A stretch of DNA of 64,000 nucleotides from Prochlorococcus sp. HOT208_60m_813L03 (GTDB lineage: Bacteria > Cyanobacteriota > Cyanobacteriia > PCC-6307 > Cyanobiaceae): NCBI GenBank assembly GCA_002026145.1, contig MWOQ01000180.1, positions 1 through 64,000 on the forward strand. The letters run 5' to 3'. The stretch's first letter is position 1. Each line of letters starts with the position of its first letter. The notes beneath the pieces were generated by a model. It was not told where the DNA came from, did no database searches, and saw nothing but the letters and a program-made list of their open reading frames with translations. Shown here piece by piece: positions 52,829-60,608 of the stretch. The translations under genes and the position numbers were made by a program.

Positions 52829-53109
52829 TTTTTAGTTTGAGATTAAAAAATTTCTTTTTAAATAAAGGGAAATACTTTAACAAAAGTCTTTATTAATATC
52901 TTAGATGTTTCTAGTTTGTCCAGTGATGTCCTTATTTGTCCAGATAAAAACCAAATATTTGTAAAAAACCCTGACACAACCCTGACACAAATAATTTTTT
53001 TTAAAAATTAAATTCATAAAAAATTACCCATCATATTCGTCTGATAAATGCAAATTTTTAGAATTTACTTTATTCTAAAGAAAATTAATTGATCAATTTA
53101 AATATTTAT
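52829..53109. repeat. Intergenic repeat module A-B
   Basis: Contains block A at about 52968-53029 (including the 21-base ACCCTGACACAACCCTGAC...) and block B at about 53031-53079 (TTCGTCTGATAAATGCAAAT). Similar blocks recur after the next gene in B-A order (53566-53680), and a 21-base exact piece of A recurs at 55441-55461. No gene seen in this stretch. Confidence 0.6.
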
Positions 53110-53493
53110 ATGTCTATTGAGAAACTAAATTTGCTAGGTATCTTCAATAGAAATCAACTTTCAAAGGGAGACTTAAGGTTTTGGTGGTGCAAACAATCTA
53201 ACCAAATAATATTATCTGACATATCAAAACAACTAAAAAAAGAACGTTTAATTGTAATTAAAAATATTTATGATGAATTAAAAGAGTATGATCTACAAAC
53301 TCTCAAAAATTATTTTCCAAAAATAAAAAATCAAAATAAAAAAAGAGAGACTTTTCTTCAATCTCAGAGAAGAAAACTTTCAGTACAAACAAAGAACAAA
53401 AGCATTCCAAAATCTAAAACGTTTAGGGAAGAATTGAATGACTATTTGGATAAATTGGAAGAGGACCCCTTTATACGATTTTTTGACGGTTAA
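53110..53493 (+). CDS. Hypothetical basic protein, 127 aa
   Basis: Taken from ATG (MSIEKLNLLG); the frame also extends to a TTG at 53089. A short N-terminal region (IEKLNLLGIFNRNQLSKGDL, RFWWCKQSNQI) is followed by a highly basic helical segment (LKKERLIVIKNIYDELKEYD) and a Lys-rich, low-complexity tail ending in an acidic cap. I considered a J-like domain from the LGI...W pattern but there is no HPD. No function assigned. The gene sits between two copies of an intergenic repeat. Confidence 0.45.
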   Translation: MSIEKLNLLGIFNRNQLSKGDLRFWWCKQSNQIILSDISKQLKKERLIVIKNIYDELKEYDLQTLKNYFPKIKNQNKKRETFLQSQRRKLSVQTKNKSIPKSKTFREELNDYLDKLEEDPFIRFFDG

Positions 53494-53565
53494 ACAACGG
53501 TTTCAGAAGAATCAAATGTTCTGGTCGATAGATAAAAATCAGTTGAAAGTCCATTAAAATTTAAC

Positions 53566-53687
53566 CATAATTTTCGTCTAATAAATACAAATTTCTAGGT
53601 TTCACTTTTTGAATAAAAACCCCTGATACATAACTGTCAAAAGTAATTTTTTTTTAAGAATTAAATTCATCAAAAATTAGAAGTATA
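53566..53687. repeat. Intergenic repeat module B'-A'
   Basis: Imperfect copies of block B (TTTTCGTCTAATAAATACAA at 53571-53590) and block A (TTTTTTTTTAAGAATTAAAT at 53647-53666) of the 52968-53079 region, on the same strand but in reversed order. Together they flank the 127-aa gene. No gene is seen in this gap (53494-53749). Confidence 0.6.
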
Positions 53688-53749
53688 TAATTCATTTAAT
53701 TCAGATTTTATTTAATAAATTAACAAATTTTTCAAAATCTTATAAATTA

Positions 53750-55360
53750 ATGACTTGTACTTCTACTTATAAGAAAAAAGGAATGCAACTTTATTTTGAA
53801 AATAAGTATTTAGAAGCGATTAAAAAATTTAATAAAGTGATAGAACGCGAACCTGAGGATTCTGATAGTTGGTTTTTTAGAGGTTGTTCTAAATATGGCT
53901 TAACACAAAATGAAGAAGCGATAAAAGATTTTGATCAGGCAATAAAACTTGATCCTAAACAATTTAGGCATTGGAGTGGAAGAGGTTATTGTAATTTTTA
54001 TTTAAAACAGTACGAGGATGCAATTAAAGACTTTAATAAAGCAATTGAACTTGATCCTAAGTATTCTGGTTGTTGGAATTTAAGAGGGCAAAGCAAATAT
54101 TTTTTAGATCAAGATGAAGAAGCAATTAAAGACTTTAATAAAGCAATTGAACTTGATCCTGAAAACGATATAAGTTGGGATTTTAGAGGTACTTGTAAAT
54201 ATTATTTAGATCAATATGAAGAAGCGATAAAAGATTTAGATATAGCAATAGAACTTAATCCTGAAAATTCTAATAGTTGGGATTTTAGAGGTACTTGTAA
54301 ATATTTTTTAAAGCAATATCAAGAAGCAATAAAAGATTTAAATATAGCAATAGAACTTAATCCTGAAAAATATGACAGTTGGGATTTTAGAGGTAGGTGT
54401 AAACCTTTTTTAGAGCAATATCAAGAAGCAATTAAAGACTTTAATAAATCAATAGAACTTAATCCTGAAAACTATTACAGTTGGCATTTTAGAGGTGGTT
54501 GTAAATATTCTTTAAAGCAATATCAAGAAGCAATTAAAGACTTTACTAAAGCAATAAAACTTGATCCTAAGGAATCTAAAAGTTGGTATTTTAGAGGTAG
54601 ATGTAAATATTCTTTAAAGCAATATCAAGAAGCAATTAAAGACTTTAATAAAGCAATAAAACTTGTTCCTGAGGATTCTAATGCTTGGGAATCTCGAGGA
54701 TTTGTTTATCTCGCTGAATTAAAGTATGCACTCGCAGAGAAGGATTTTAAGAAAGTATATGAAATAGATGGAGACAAAGCAAATTTTAATCACAACTTAG
54801 GAGAAATTTTCTATAGAAAAAAAAATTATTACTATGCAATAAAGCATTATTTAGAGGCACTTAAGATAGACCCCAAAAATTTTTCCATTTATGCGAATAT
54901 GAGTTTCGCCAAACTTGAATTAGGTAACTTTGTAGATTCTCATGATGACTTAAAAAAATCCGAAGAATTATTTAAGAAAAAAAATGATAAGGAATTCTTT
55001 TTGAACTTTAATAATGAAGAAATAAACAAAGTTATTAAAATATATGAATTAAACAATGACTTAAAAGCAGTTGAAAAAATACTTGGATTCTTGACAAAAA
55101 AAAATAAAGACAATAAAAATCAGTTATCACTGGGAATCCTACAATTTAAAAAAGGTGATTTCTATAATGCAATATCTAATCTTCTTGAAGTCTATGAAGT
55201 GGATAACAAAAATAAAGAATGTATTCTTTATCTTGGGAAAGCAAAATTGGCATTAAAAGACTACAAGAATGCTTTAGTTGATTTCAAAAATTACAGATTA
55301 TTAGAAAAAAATGAAGAAGTTGAGGAATTAATAAAAACTTGTGAGGAAAATTTAACTTAA
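53750..55360 (+). CDS. Large TPR-repeat protein with near-identical 34-residue units
   Basis: 536 residues with no signal peptide or membrane span. Residues about 6-350 are ten or so 34-residue tetratricopeptide units; eight have almost the same pattern (SWDFRGTCKYFLKQYQEAIK and then a AIELNPEN segment). The repeats are also near-identical at DNA level with a 102-base period from about 53870 to 54680. This points to recent tandem expansion or recombination. Later units (from residue about 330) are diverged. It is a protein-binding scaffold; partners are unknown. Preceded by repeat module B'-A' and followed by a gap with att-like pieces. Confidence 0.85.
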   Translation: MTCTSTYKKKGMQLYFENKYLEAIKKFNKVIEREPEDSDSWFFRGCSKYGLTQNEEAIKDFDQAIKLDPKQFRHWSGRGYCNFYLKQYEDAIKDFNKAIELDPKYSGCWNLRGQSKYFLDQDEEAIKDFNKAIELDPENDISWDFRGTCKYYLDQYEEAIKDLDIAIELNPENSNSWDFRGTCKYFLKQYQEAIKDLNIAIELNPEKYDSWDFRGRCKPFLEQYQEAIKDFNKSIELNPENYYSWHFRGGCKYSLKQYQEAIKDFTKAIKLDPKESKSWYFRGRCKYSLKQYQEAIKDFNKAIKLVPEDSNAWESRGFVYLAELKYALAEKDFKKVYEIDGDKANFNHNLGEIFYRKKNYYYAIKHYLEALKIDPKNFSIYANMSFAKLELGNFVDSHDDLKKSEELFKKKNDKEFFLNFNNEEINKVIKIYELNNDLKAVEKILGFLTKKNKDNKNQLSLGILQFKKGDFYNAISNLLEVYEVDNKNKECILYLGKAKLALKDYKNALVDFKNYRLLEKNEEVEELIKTCEENLT

Positions 55361-55787
55361 ATAAGCAGGATAATATTATCGAGATAACGTTGTCCAAAAC
55401 TTAGTGAAATTAAAAAAAAAACTGACACATCTATAAATTCACCCTGACACAACCCTGACACCATCAGATTATTTGTGATATGGTTTGGGTGTGTTTGACT
55501 AAACAAAACACTGATTTTTCTCTGTGACACCAGTCATTCTGGACAATTTGACTATCCCTGACTACGTTCTGTCTGTATAAATTCACGGAGAGGGTGGAAT
55601 TCACTTTCAACATACATAGGCAGGTACTGGACTATTTAGGACTTATTTTTGAGTAATTAAGGGTATATCCACCAACACATCCACCAACACCAAAAACTTG
55701 CCGATATTGGACGATACAGTACTCAAATTAAAAAAAGGTGGAATTCTACTAAATCTCTAATTAATATAGATTTAAATTTTTAAATCC
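55361..55787. repeat. Repeat-rich left end of the tRNA-associated element
   Basis: 427 bases without a gene. In order: a block-A piece (55441-55461), an 18-base tRNA-Ser 3'-end copy at 55585-55602, TGGACTATTTAGGACT near 55628, two tandem copies of TCCACCAACAC at 55668-55690, GATATTGGAC near 55704, and a second weak piece (GGTGGAATTC near 55737). The same kinds of repeats appear at the right end (60424-60545). This looks like an integration-site arm region. Confidence 0.6.
55585..55602 (-). other. Duplicated tRNA-Ser 3'-end (att-like remnant)
   Basis: ACGGAGAGGGTGGAATTC differs by one base from the 3' end of the intact tRNA-Ser at 60608-60625 (ACGGAGAGGGTGGGATTC). Both lie on the same strand and in the same orientation, the arrangement left when an element integrates in a tRNA gene's 3' end. 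Five kilobases apart. Confidence 0.7.
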
Positions 55788-56225
55788 TTGGCAAAAGATT
55801 TTCGTAATATTGAATATCATATGAGTCCAGATGGCGATGGGAATGGAGTCAGATATTATGCCTGCTCAAAATTGAATACAAAACAGAAAGAGTTGATATT
55901 TAATAAAAATAAAGGTGCTATTGTTCAAATTAGATGGGAGGTAAATCTAGGCAAGGATATTAAAAACCTTAGTGAAACTTTTAACTTCACGCCTCAATTT
56001 GGACAGTTTGTTGAATATCAGAATTTATTTGATTACTTAAATGATGTATGTCGCAAAGAAAAAAAAATGAATATGAAAATTATCGACTTACAAGTTGCTT
56101 GGCAGAAAGAATTTTTGTTCAAAATAAACCCTTCGACTTTAGAACTGGGACCTTTATGGATAAGCGACTTAGAACAAAAAACAACGAACTATATATGGGA
56201 TCACAATGAATGGAGGGAAGTTTAA
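55788..56225 (+). CDS. Hypothetical protein, 145 aa
   Basis: From TTG at 55788. Soluble, mixed alpha/beta, with aromatic residues spread along the chain (PDGDGNGVRYYACSKLNTKQ, VQIRWEVNLGKD, FTPQFGQFVEYQNLFDYLND, IWDHNEWREV). No signal peptide or membrane segment. No family recognised. It opens a two-gene run with the sigma-like gene six bases further on. Confidence 0.5.
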   Translation: MAKDFRNIEYHMSPDGDGNGVRYYACSKLNTKQKELIFNKNKGAIVQIRWEVNLGKDIKNLSETFNFTPQFGQFVEYQNLFDYLNDVCRKEKKMNMKIIDLQVAWQKEFLFKINPSTLELGPLWISDLEQKTTNYIWDHNEWREV

Positions 56226-56231
56226 AACTTT

Positions 56232-56489
56232 GTGAATAATAAAGTTATACCCTTACGCAAGGGGCGACAAAAAATAAAAAATTATGAGTTTATTTGTGAG
56301 ATTTTAAATTCTTTTTTACCTTTGGAGAGAAAAGTCCTCATTTTATATTTAGGTTTATTTGGGAATAGGTATCATGATGATTTTGAAACGGGTAGATTAC
56401 TGAATGAATCCAAGGATGATATTCAAAAAGCGAGGGAAACTGGACTTAAAAAATTAAGAAAAAAAATTAATTTGATATCGCATTCATAA
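56232..56489 (+). CDS. Stand-alone sigma-70 region-4-like protein, 85 aa
   Basis: GTG start. The 85 residues contain LPLERKVLILYLGLFGNRYH followed by GRLLNESKDDIQKARETGLK and KLRKKI. This follows the pattern of sigma-70 region 4 (L-P-x-R-E-R-x-V-L-x-L-x-Y-G-L ... VS-x-x-RVRQIE-x-x-AL-x-KLR), a helix-turn-helix that binds the -35 element. No regions 2 or 3 are present. It may be an anti-sigma-competing, phage-like or element-specific transcription factor. Pattern match only. Confidence 0.55.
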   Translation: MNNKVIPLRKGRQKIKNYEFICEILNSFLPLERKVLILYLGLFGNRYHDDFETGRLLNESKDDIQKARETGLKKLRKKINLISHS

Positions 56490-56520
56490 ACTTTTCTTTA
56501 AAAGTTTTGCATTGAGAATA

Positions 56521-56820
56521 TTAATTATTTTTTTCTAAGTTCCACTTATCAAATAGTAGTTTCATTTCTTTTTCGTAATATCTCACTTCTTTAGCGAATT
56601 GGAGGTTACGAATAATAATCCATAAAGGAAAGCGAAAAGTTCCCGCGATAAAAACAATAAAGAATTCTGTAAATGATGGTCTTTTAGGTAACTGTAAACC
56701 TTTCGATTTTGCCCAGTTTATACACTGTTCAAGTTGTTTATCACTTGCCGATAATTGTCTTTTGCAAATCCAATACGCGCAAAAATAGAAGAATAAGAAA
56801 AAGAGAATATAAAATTTCAT
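56521..56820 (-). CDS. Membrane protein, 99 aa
   Basis: Begins with a hydrophobic segment (FYILFFLFFYFCAYWICKRQ), then a charged helical region (SASDKQLEQCINWAKSKGLQ) and a second hydrophobic segment (FFIVFIAGTFRFPLWIIIRN), with a charged C-terminus. Two membrane segments are likely. No family recognised. Minus strand, opposite to the two preceding genes. Confidence 0.45.
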   Translation of the reverse strand: MKFYILFFLFFYFCAYWICKRQLSASDKQLEQCINWAKSKGLQLPKRPSFTEFFIVFIAGTFRFPLWIIIRNLQFAKEVRYYEKEMKLLFDKWNLEKNN

Positions 56821-56852
56821 AATATAGTTTGAGGATTGAATTTAAATATTTT

Positions 56853-57032
56853 CTATATATCGAGAATTATTTTCCTTCGCATAGATTCATATTCTTCATC
56901 ATTAATTATGTTTCTTTTATGTAAGTCTTTAATTTTATTAAGTCTTAATTCAACATCCCTTCCGTTACTCTTCCCAAATGTATAAGAAAGATATCCAATG
57001 ATTAATATAAAAGCAATTATGTAGTAAATCAT
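56853..57032 (-). CDS. SHOCT-domain membrane peptide, 59 aa
   Basis: ATG at 57030-57032 (reverse), TAG at 56853. An N-terminal membrane helix (IYYIIAFILIIGYLSYTFG) is followed by LRLNKIKDLHKRNIINDEEY and ESMRRKIILDI. The second part matches the SHOCT pattern (L-x-x-L-K-x-L-x-x-x-G/N-I-I-x-x-E-E-Y-E-x-x-K), a short C-terminal domain thought to mediate oligomerisation. Not in the main ORF list because of its size. Pattern match from recall. Confidence 0.6.
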   Translation of the reverse strand: MIYYIIAFILIIGYLSYTFGKSNGRDVELRLNKIKDLHKRNIINDEEYESMRRKIILDI

Positions 57033-57078
57033 AAGAATTTGTTTTCCATAATAATATTATTCACTATATACCTTTTTT

Positions 57079-58437
57079 TTATTGGCATTGTTCTTTAAAA
57101 AATTTAGAAGCATCTTGATCTCCTAATTTTGATGCTTTTTCCCAATTTTCACATGCTCCTTTGAGATCTCCTAGTCTTTTTTTTGCATCTCCAATTCCTC
57201 TATATCCCTGCGGAGCGTTTGGTGAAAGTTCTATAACCTTATAAAAGTCATTTACTCCTTCTTGCATTAATTCCAACTTTATATTTAGTCTGCCACGATT
57301 GTTGTAAGACTGAACAAGTTCTGGATCGATTTGAATCGCTCTTGTATAATCCTTAATTGCTCCTTCAAAATCTTCCATTTTTGCTTTTAATAAACCTCTA
57401 TTATTGAACGCTTTTACATATGTTGGACATGTTTGGATAGCATTATCATAATCAGATAACGCTTCTTGATTAGCGCCTAATTTTTTCTTTACATCAGCAC
57501 GATTACAATACAAATCAGATTCCATTTTTTTTACTGCATCTAAAGAATATGAAATATTGCGTTTTCCTTTTAATTGCATTAAATTCCATATCCCTTTATC
57601 AAAATCCTTAATTGCTCCTTCAAAATCTTCCATTTTTGCTTTTAAAAAACCACGATGATTAAATACATATGCAACTATTTCAGTATCAGCAACTTCTATT
57701 GACTTATCAAAATCTTTAATTGCTCCTTCAAAATCATTTGCTGCTTGTTTTGCTTTACCTCGAGCACAATAAACAGTAAATATTTCCCAAGATTCTCCAT
57801 ATGGTTTTATTTTGCATCTTCTAATCGCTTTATTTAAATCTTCGATTGCACCAATATGATCGCCTAGTGATGTTTTTAATTCTGCTGAGTATGTGTATAC
57901 TTCTTGTTCATTTGAATTGAGGTCTATTGCTTTTGAATATGATTTACTTGCTTCTTTAAATGCTCCTAGGTGAGATTGAGCAACGCCGCATAAATGAAAT
58001 AAATTTGAATTATTTGGATTTACTTTGATACCTTCTTTGCAAATATTTATAGCGCCCTTAAAATCATTTAGAGAAGTTTTAGCGTTTGCGATACGAGCAT
58101 AGATATAATCCACGGGATTAAGTGAAAATGCTTTTTCGTAATAAATCAACGCTTCACTAAACTTTCCAACATCCATTTTTTCATCACCTTTAATAATATA
58201 AGTATTTTCATTCCTTATTAAAGAGGGACCAAATAGTGCCCATAAGATAATTATTGGGAAAAGAATTTGTAAGAAATTTAGTAAGTTTTCCTCAATATTT
58301 ATATTTCCTAGAAAATTTTCGTTTATTAAATAAACTATTACTGATCCAAGGATTGAAAGAATTATAAAAGTAAAACGATAATTCTTCTTTATCCAAGTTG
58401 CTAATTTTGAATAAAAATATTTTAAAACAGGTGTCAT
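57079..58437 (-). CDS. Membrane-anchored TPR protein, 452 aa
   Basis: Two N-terminal membrane segments (FTFIILSILGSVIVYLINEN and FLQILFPIIILWALFGPSLI) are followed from about residue 75 by eight to nine tetratricopeptide repeats (YEKAFSLNPVDYIYARIAN, NRGFLKAKMEDFEGAIKDFD, NRGLLKAKMEDFEGAIKDYT). The C-terminus has a short Cys-ending SEL1-like unit (LKGACENWEKASKLGDQDAS). It resembles membrane scaffolds. It is on the minus strand inside the element. Partner unknown. Confidence 0.8.
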   Translation of the reverse strand: MTPVLKYFYSKLATWIKKNYRFTFIILSILGSVIVYLINENFLGNINIEENLLNFLQILFPIIILWALFGPSLIRNENTYIIKGDEKMDVGKFSEALIYYEKAFSLNPVDYIYARIANAKTSLNDFKGAINICKEGIKVNPNNSNLFHLCGVAQSHLGAFKEASKSYSKAIDLNSNEQEVYTYSAELKTSLGDHIGAIEDLNKAIRRCKIKPYGESWEIFTVYCARGKAKQAANDFEGAIKDFDKSIEVADTEIVAYVFNHRGFLKAKMEDFEGAIKDFDKGIWNLMQLKGKRNISYSLDAVKKMESDLYCNRADVKKKLGANQEALSDYDNAIQTCPTYVKAFNNRGLLKAKMEDFEGAIKDYTRAIQIDPELVQSYNNRGRLNIKLELMQEGVNDFYKVIELSPNAPQGYRGIGDAKKRLGDLKGACENWEKASKLGDQDASKFFKEQCQ

Positions 58438-58535
58438 TTATATTTTTATTTATGGTAATTACTTATCTCAATGTTATTAATATAAATTCTAAATATTTTC
58501 TGCTGCTTAAAGAAACTTAATTTGCATTCTTTTCT

Positions 58536-59495
58536 ATGTTTGCTTATATAAGTTTCCATCGAAAATTTAGGATGAGTAATTCAAAAGAAAAACAATTAAA
58601 ACTCAAAGGCATTCGTATAAGAAGGGATTCTGAGGATATGAAAAATTTAGCGAGTATAATGCCCACTACTTATGAAAATATAGAAAAAAGTTCGTATGGC
58701 AAATATTCAACAGGTGTACCTGTAAGTTTTCATGATTTAGATGCAATGACACAAGGTCTTCAAAGAGGTTCATTAGTTGTTGTAGCGGGCAGACCTTCAA
58801 TGGGTAAAACTTCTTTTGCTATGAATCTTGCAAAAAATGTTGCCAAAACAAATAAACTACCAGTTTGTTATTTCAGTTTGGAACAAAGTAAAGAGCAATT
58901 AAGTTATAGATTTCTTTCTATGGAACTTGGTATCGAATCAGGGAGATTGAGAACTGGAAGATTACAACAAGATGAATGGGGTCTACTTGGTTCTGAGATA
59001 GAAGACATCGGAGAAGTACCTGTATTTGTTTGTGATAAAGGTTCTATCAAAGTCAAAGAGATGTTTTCAAAATGTAGGAAGATTAAAAACAAGCAAGGAC
59101 TAGGAAAACTTGGATTAGTGGTAGTCGATTACATACAAATGATGGATGGTCCAAATAAAGAGTCTAGAGATAAAGAGTTATCTAAAATTGTCCTTGATCT
59201 TAAAGAAATGGCAAAAGCACTAGATGTACCTGTAGTGCTTATGTCTCAACTTTCTAGAGATATTGAAAAGAGAGAAAACTGTCGTCCAATGTTATGTGAT
59301 TTAAGAGAAACACAAGGTTTAGAAGCACATGCAGATGTAGTAATTATGCTTTATAGAGATGAGTTTTATCATCCAGAAACTGAAGAACGAGGCATAGCAG
59401 AATTAATAGTCACCAAACACAGGAATGGTCCGGTTGGAACAGTTAAGTTGCTTTTTGAACCGCAATACACAAGATATAGAAATCTTGCTGCTTAA
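58536..59495 (+). CDS. DnaB-type helicase C-terminal (RecA-like) domain only
   Basis: 319 residues. The RecA-like core shows Walker A GRPSMGKTS (residues 85-93), CYFSLEQSKEQL, Walker B VVVDYIQMM (195-203), SQLSRDIEKRENCRPMLCDL, and the end HADVVIMLYRDEFYHPETEE plus the arginine-finger region KHRNGPVG. The normal N-terminal DnaB scaffold domain and linker, about 150 residues, are missing. Full DnaB is about 470 residues. An internal ATG at 58572 (MSNSKEK) is an alternative start. Such truncated DnaB-like helicases occur on phages and integrative elements, where they load or replicate element DNA. Confidence 0.8.
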   Translation: MFAYISFHRKFRMSNSKEKQLKLKGIRIRRDSEDMKNLASIMPTTYENIEKSSYGKYSTGVPVSFHDLDAMTQGLQRGSLVVVAGRPSMGKTSFAMNLAKNVAKTNKLPVCYFSLEQSKEQLSYRFLSMELGIESGRLRTGRLQQDEWGLLGSEIEDIGEVPVFVCDKGSIKVKEMFSKCRKIKNKQGLGKLGLVVVDYIQMMDGPNKESRDKELSKIVLDLKEMAKALDVPVVLMSQLSRDIEKRENCRPMLCDLRETQGLEAHADVVIMLYRDEFYHPETEERGIAELIVTKHRNGPVGTVKLLFEPQYTRYRNLAA

Positions 59496-59508
59496 CTAGA
59501 CTTTAATT

Positions 59509-59964
59509 ATGAATGAACCTAAAACTATTTCTGAACTCATGACACTTGGAATGGAAGAGTGTAAAAAAGGAAATTACAATAGTGCAATCATTTATTTAAA
59601 TAAGGCAATAGAAATAGATCCTAATGATTGCAGATTTTATATAAGTCGCGGGACTATTAAAGCAAAAGAAAATCATGAAGATGCGATTGAAGATTATACA
59701 GAGGCAATAGAAATTGACCCTAATAATGTTTTTGCTTATCGATTGCGTGCAGATTCAAAGTGTAAATTAGGAGATTATCTAGGAGCAATTGATGACTACA
59801 CAAAGGCAATAGAAATATTTCCTAATAAACCTAATAAATCATATTTATATAATTATCGTGCAAGTGCAAAGCGTAAATCAGGGGATAATAAAGGTGCTGA
59901 TCAGGATGATATCAAAGCAGATAAACTAAAAAGTATGGAGAGTAAGTATGAATCAATGGAATGA
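59509..59964 (+). CDS. Small TPR protein, 151 aa
   Basis: Three to four 34-residue repeats (GNYNSAIIYLNKAIEIDPND, EDAIEDYTEAIEIDPNNVFA, GDYLGAIDDYTKAIEIFPNK) and a charged tail (KSGDNKGADQDDIKADKLKS). No signal peptide. It starts 13 bases after the helicase, same strand, so probably co-transcribed. It overlaps the next gene by 17 bases. Confidence 0.75.
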   Translation: MNEPKTISELMTLGMEECKKGNYNSAIIYLNKAIEIDPNDCRFYISRGTIKAKENHEDAIEDYTEAIEIDPNNVFAYRLRADSKCKLGDYLGAIDDYTKAIEIFPNKPNKSYLYNYRASAKRKSGDNKGADQDDIKADKLKSMESKYESME

Positions 59965-60130
59965 TAAGTCTTGGCAGAAAGATTTCTTAAACATGAAGTC
60001 ACACACTCCTTCTGATGCAAAACTCTTAATGGGAGGTGTAAAAGGATTAAAAGATGCTTGGCGTTTAGGCGTTCTGCATGTTGAATACGAAAGACTGAAG
60101 AAAATACAGGAGGAACAGCAACAGCAATGA
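59948..60130 (+). CDS. Small helical protein, 60 aa
   Basis: Overlaps the TPR gene end by 17 bases and the next gene by four. QWNDKSWQKDFLNMKSHTPS, LLMGGVKGLKDAWRLGVLHV and EYERLKKIQEEQQQQ: soluble, amphipathic. Its middle resembles the next gene's (both pair K-x-LL-x-x-G with a later KI). Part of an operon-like run with the helicase. Confidence 0.5.
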   Translation: MNQWNDKSWQKDFLNMKSHTPSDAKLLMGGVKGLKDAWRLGVLHVEYERLKKIQEEQQQQ

Positions 60131-60357
60131 AAGAAAAAATAAACTGGCAAAAAGAATTAATAGAAAGCGGAAAATTCAATGATAAATTTTCAAAGAATTT
60201 ATTAGAAAATGGTGCAAAGAACTTTATGCAAGGAATCTATCTTGGATACATGTATTCCAGATGGAGAAAGATCAGAGGATTGGATAAAGATGACCCCATA
60301 GAAAACAAAGGTCAAATGCAATCATCTTTTAAAGACTTTGAGAAGAAAATCAAATAA
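60127..60357 (+). CDS. Small helical protein, 76 aa
   Basis: KEKINWQKELIESGKFNDKF, SKNLLENGAKNFMQGIYLGY, MYSRWRKIRGLDKDDP: amphipathic, no membrane span. Last gene of the helicase run. May be a paralog of the preceding 60-aa gene. No function assigned. Followed by the right-end repeats. Confidence 0.5.
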   Translation: MKEKINWQKELIESGKFNDKFSKNLLENGAKNFMQGIYLGYMYSRWRKIRGLDKDDPIENKGQMQSSFKDFEKKIK

Positions 60358-60608
60358 AGATGATACCTACTTACCTCCAGAAGATTCTGAACAACTTCAG
60401 TATTTACAAGCGATCTTGAGGAATCCACCAACACATAATTCGTAAATTAAATATCCACCAACACATTAAAAAATATCCACCAACACATCCACCAACACAT
60501 TCAGGCATAAACTGGTAGATATTGGACTATATAGGACAAGCAACTTCTTTAAAAACCGATTTTGACTACATTATTGCCCACATAGGACTTTACAGGAAGA
60601 TAATTAAA
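60358..60608. repeat. Right-end repeat cluster next to tRNA-Ser
   Basis: Four copies of TCCACCAACACA at 60424-60435, 60454-60465, 60476-60487 and 60488-60499, then GATATTGGACTATATAGGAC near 60518 and a further TAGGAC near 60585. These match the left-end repeats (55628-55706) in sequence and strand. No gene. They fit recombinase or accessory-protein binding arms at an integration site. Confidence 0.65.

Noticed and set aside
53110-53493. J-domain protein
   Set aside because: The LGI...W pattern is suggestive, but there is no HPD motif.
60424-60499. CRISPR array from the 12-base repeats
   Set aside because: Repeats are too short, spacers are irregular or absent, and no cas genes are present.
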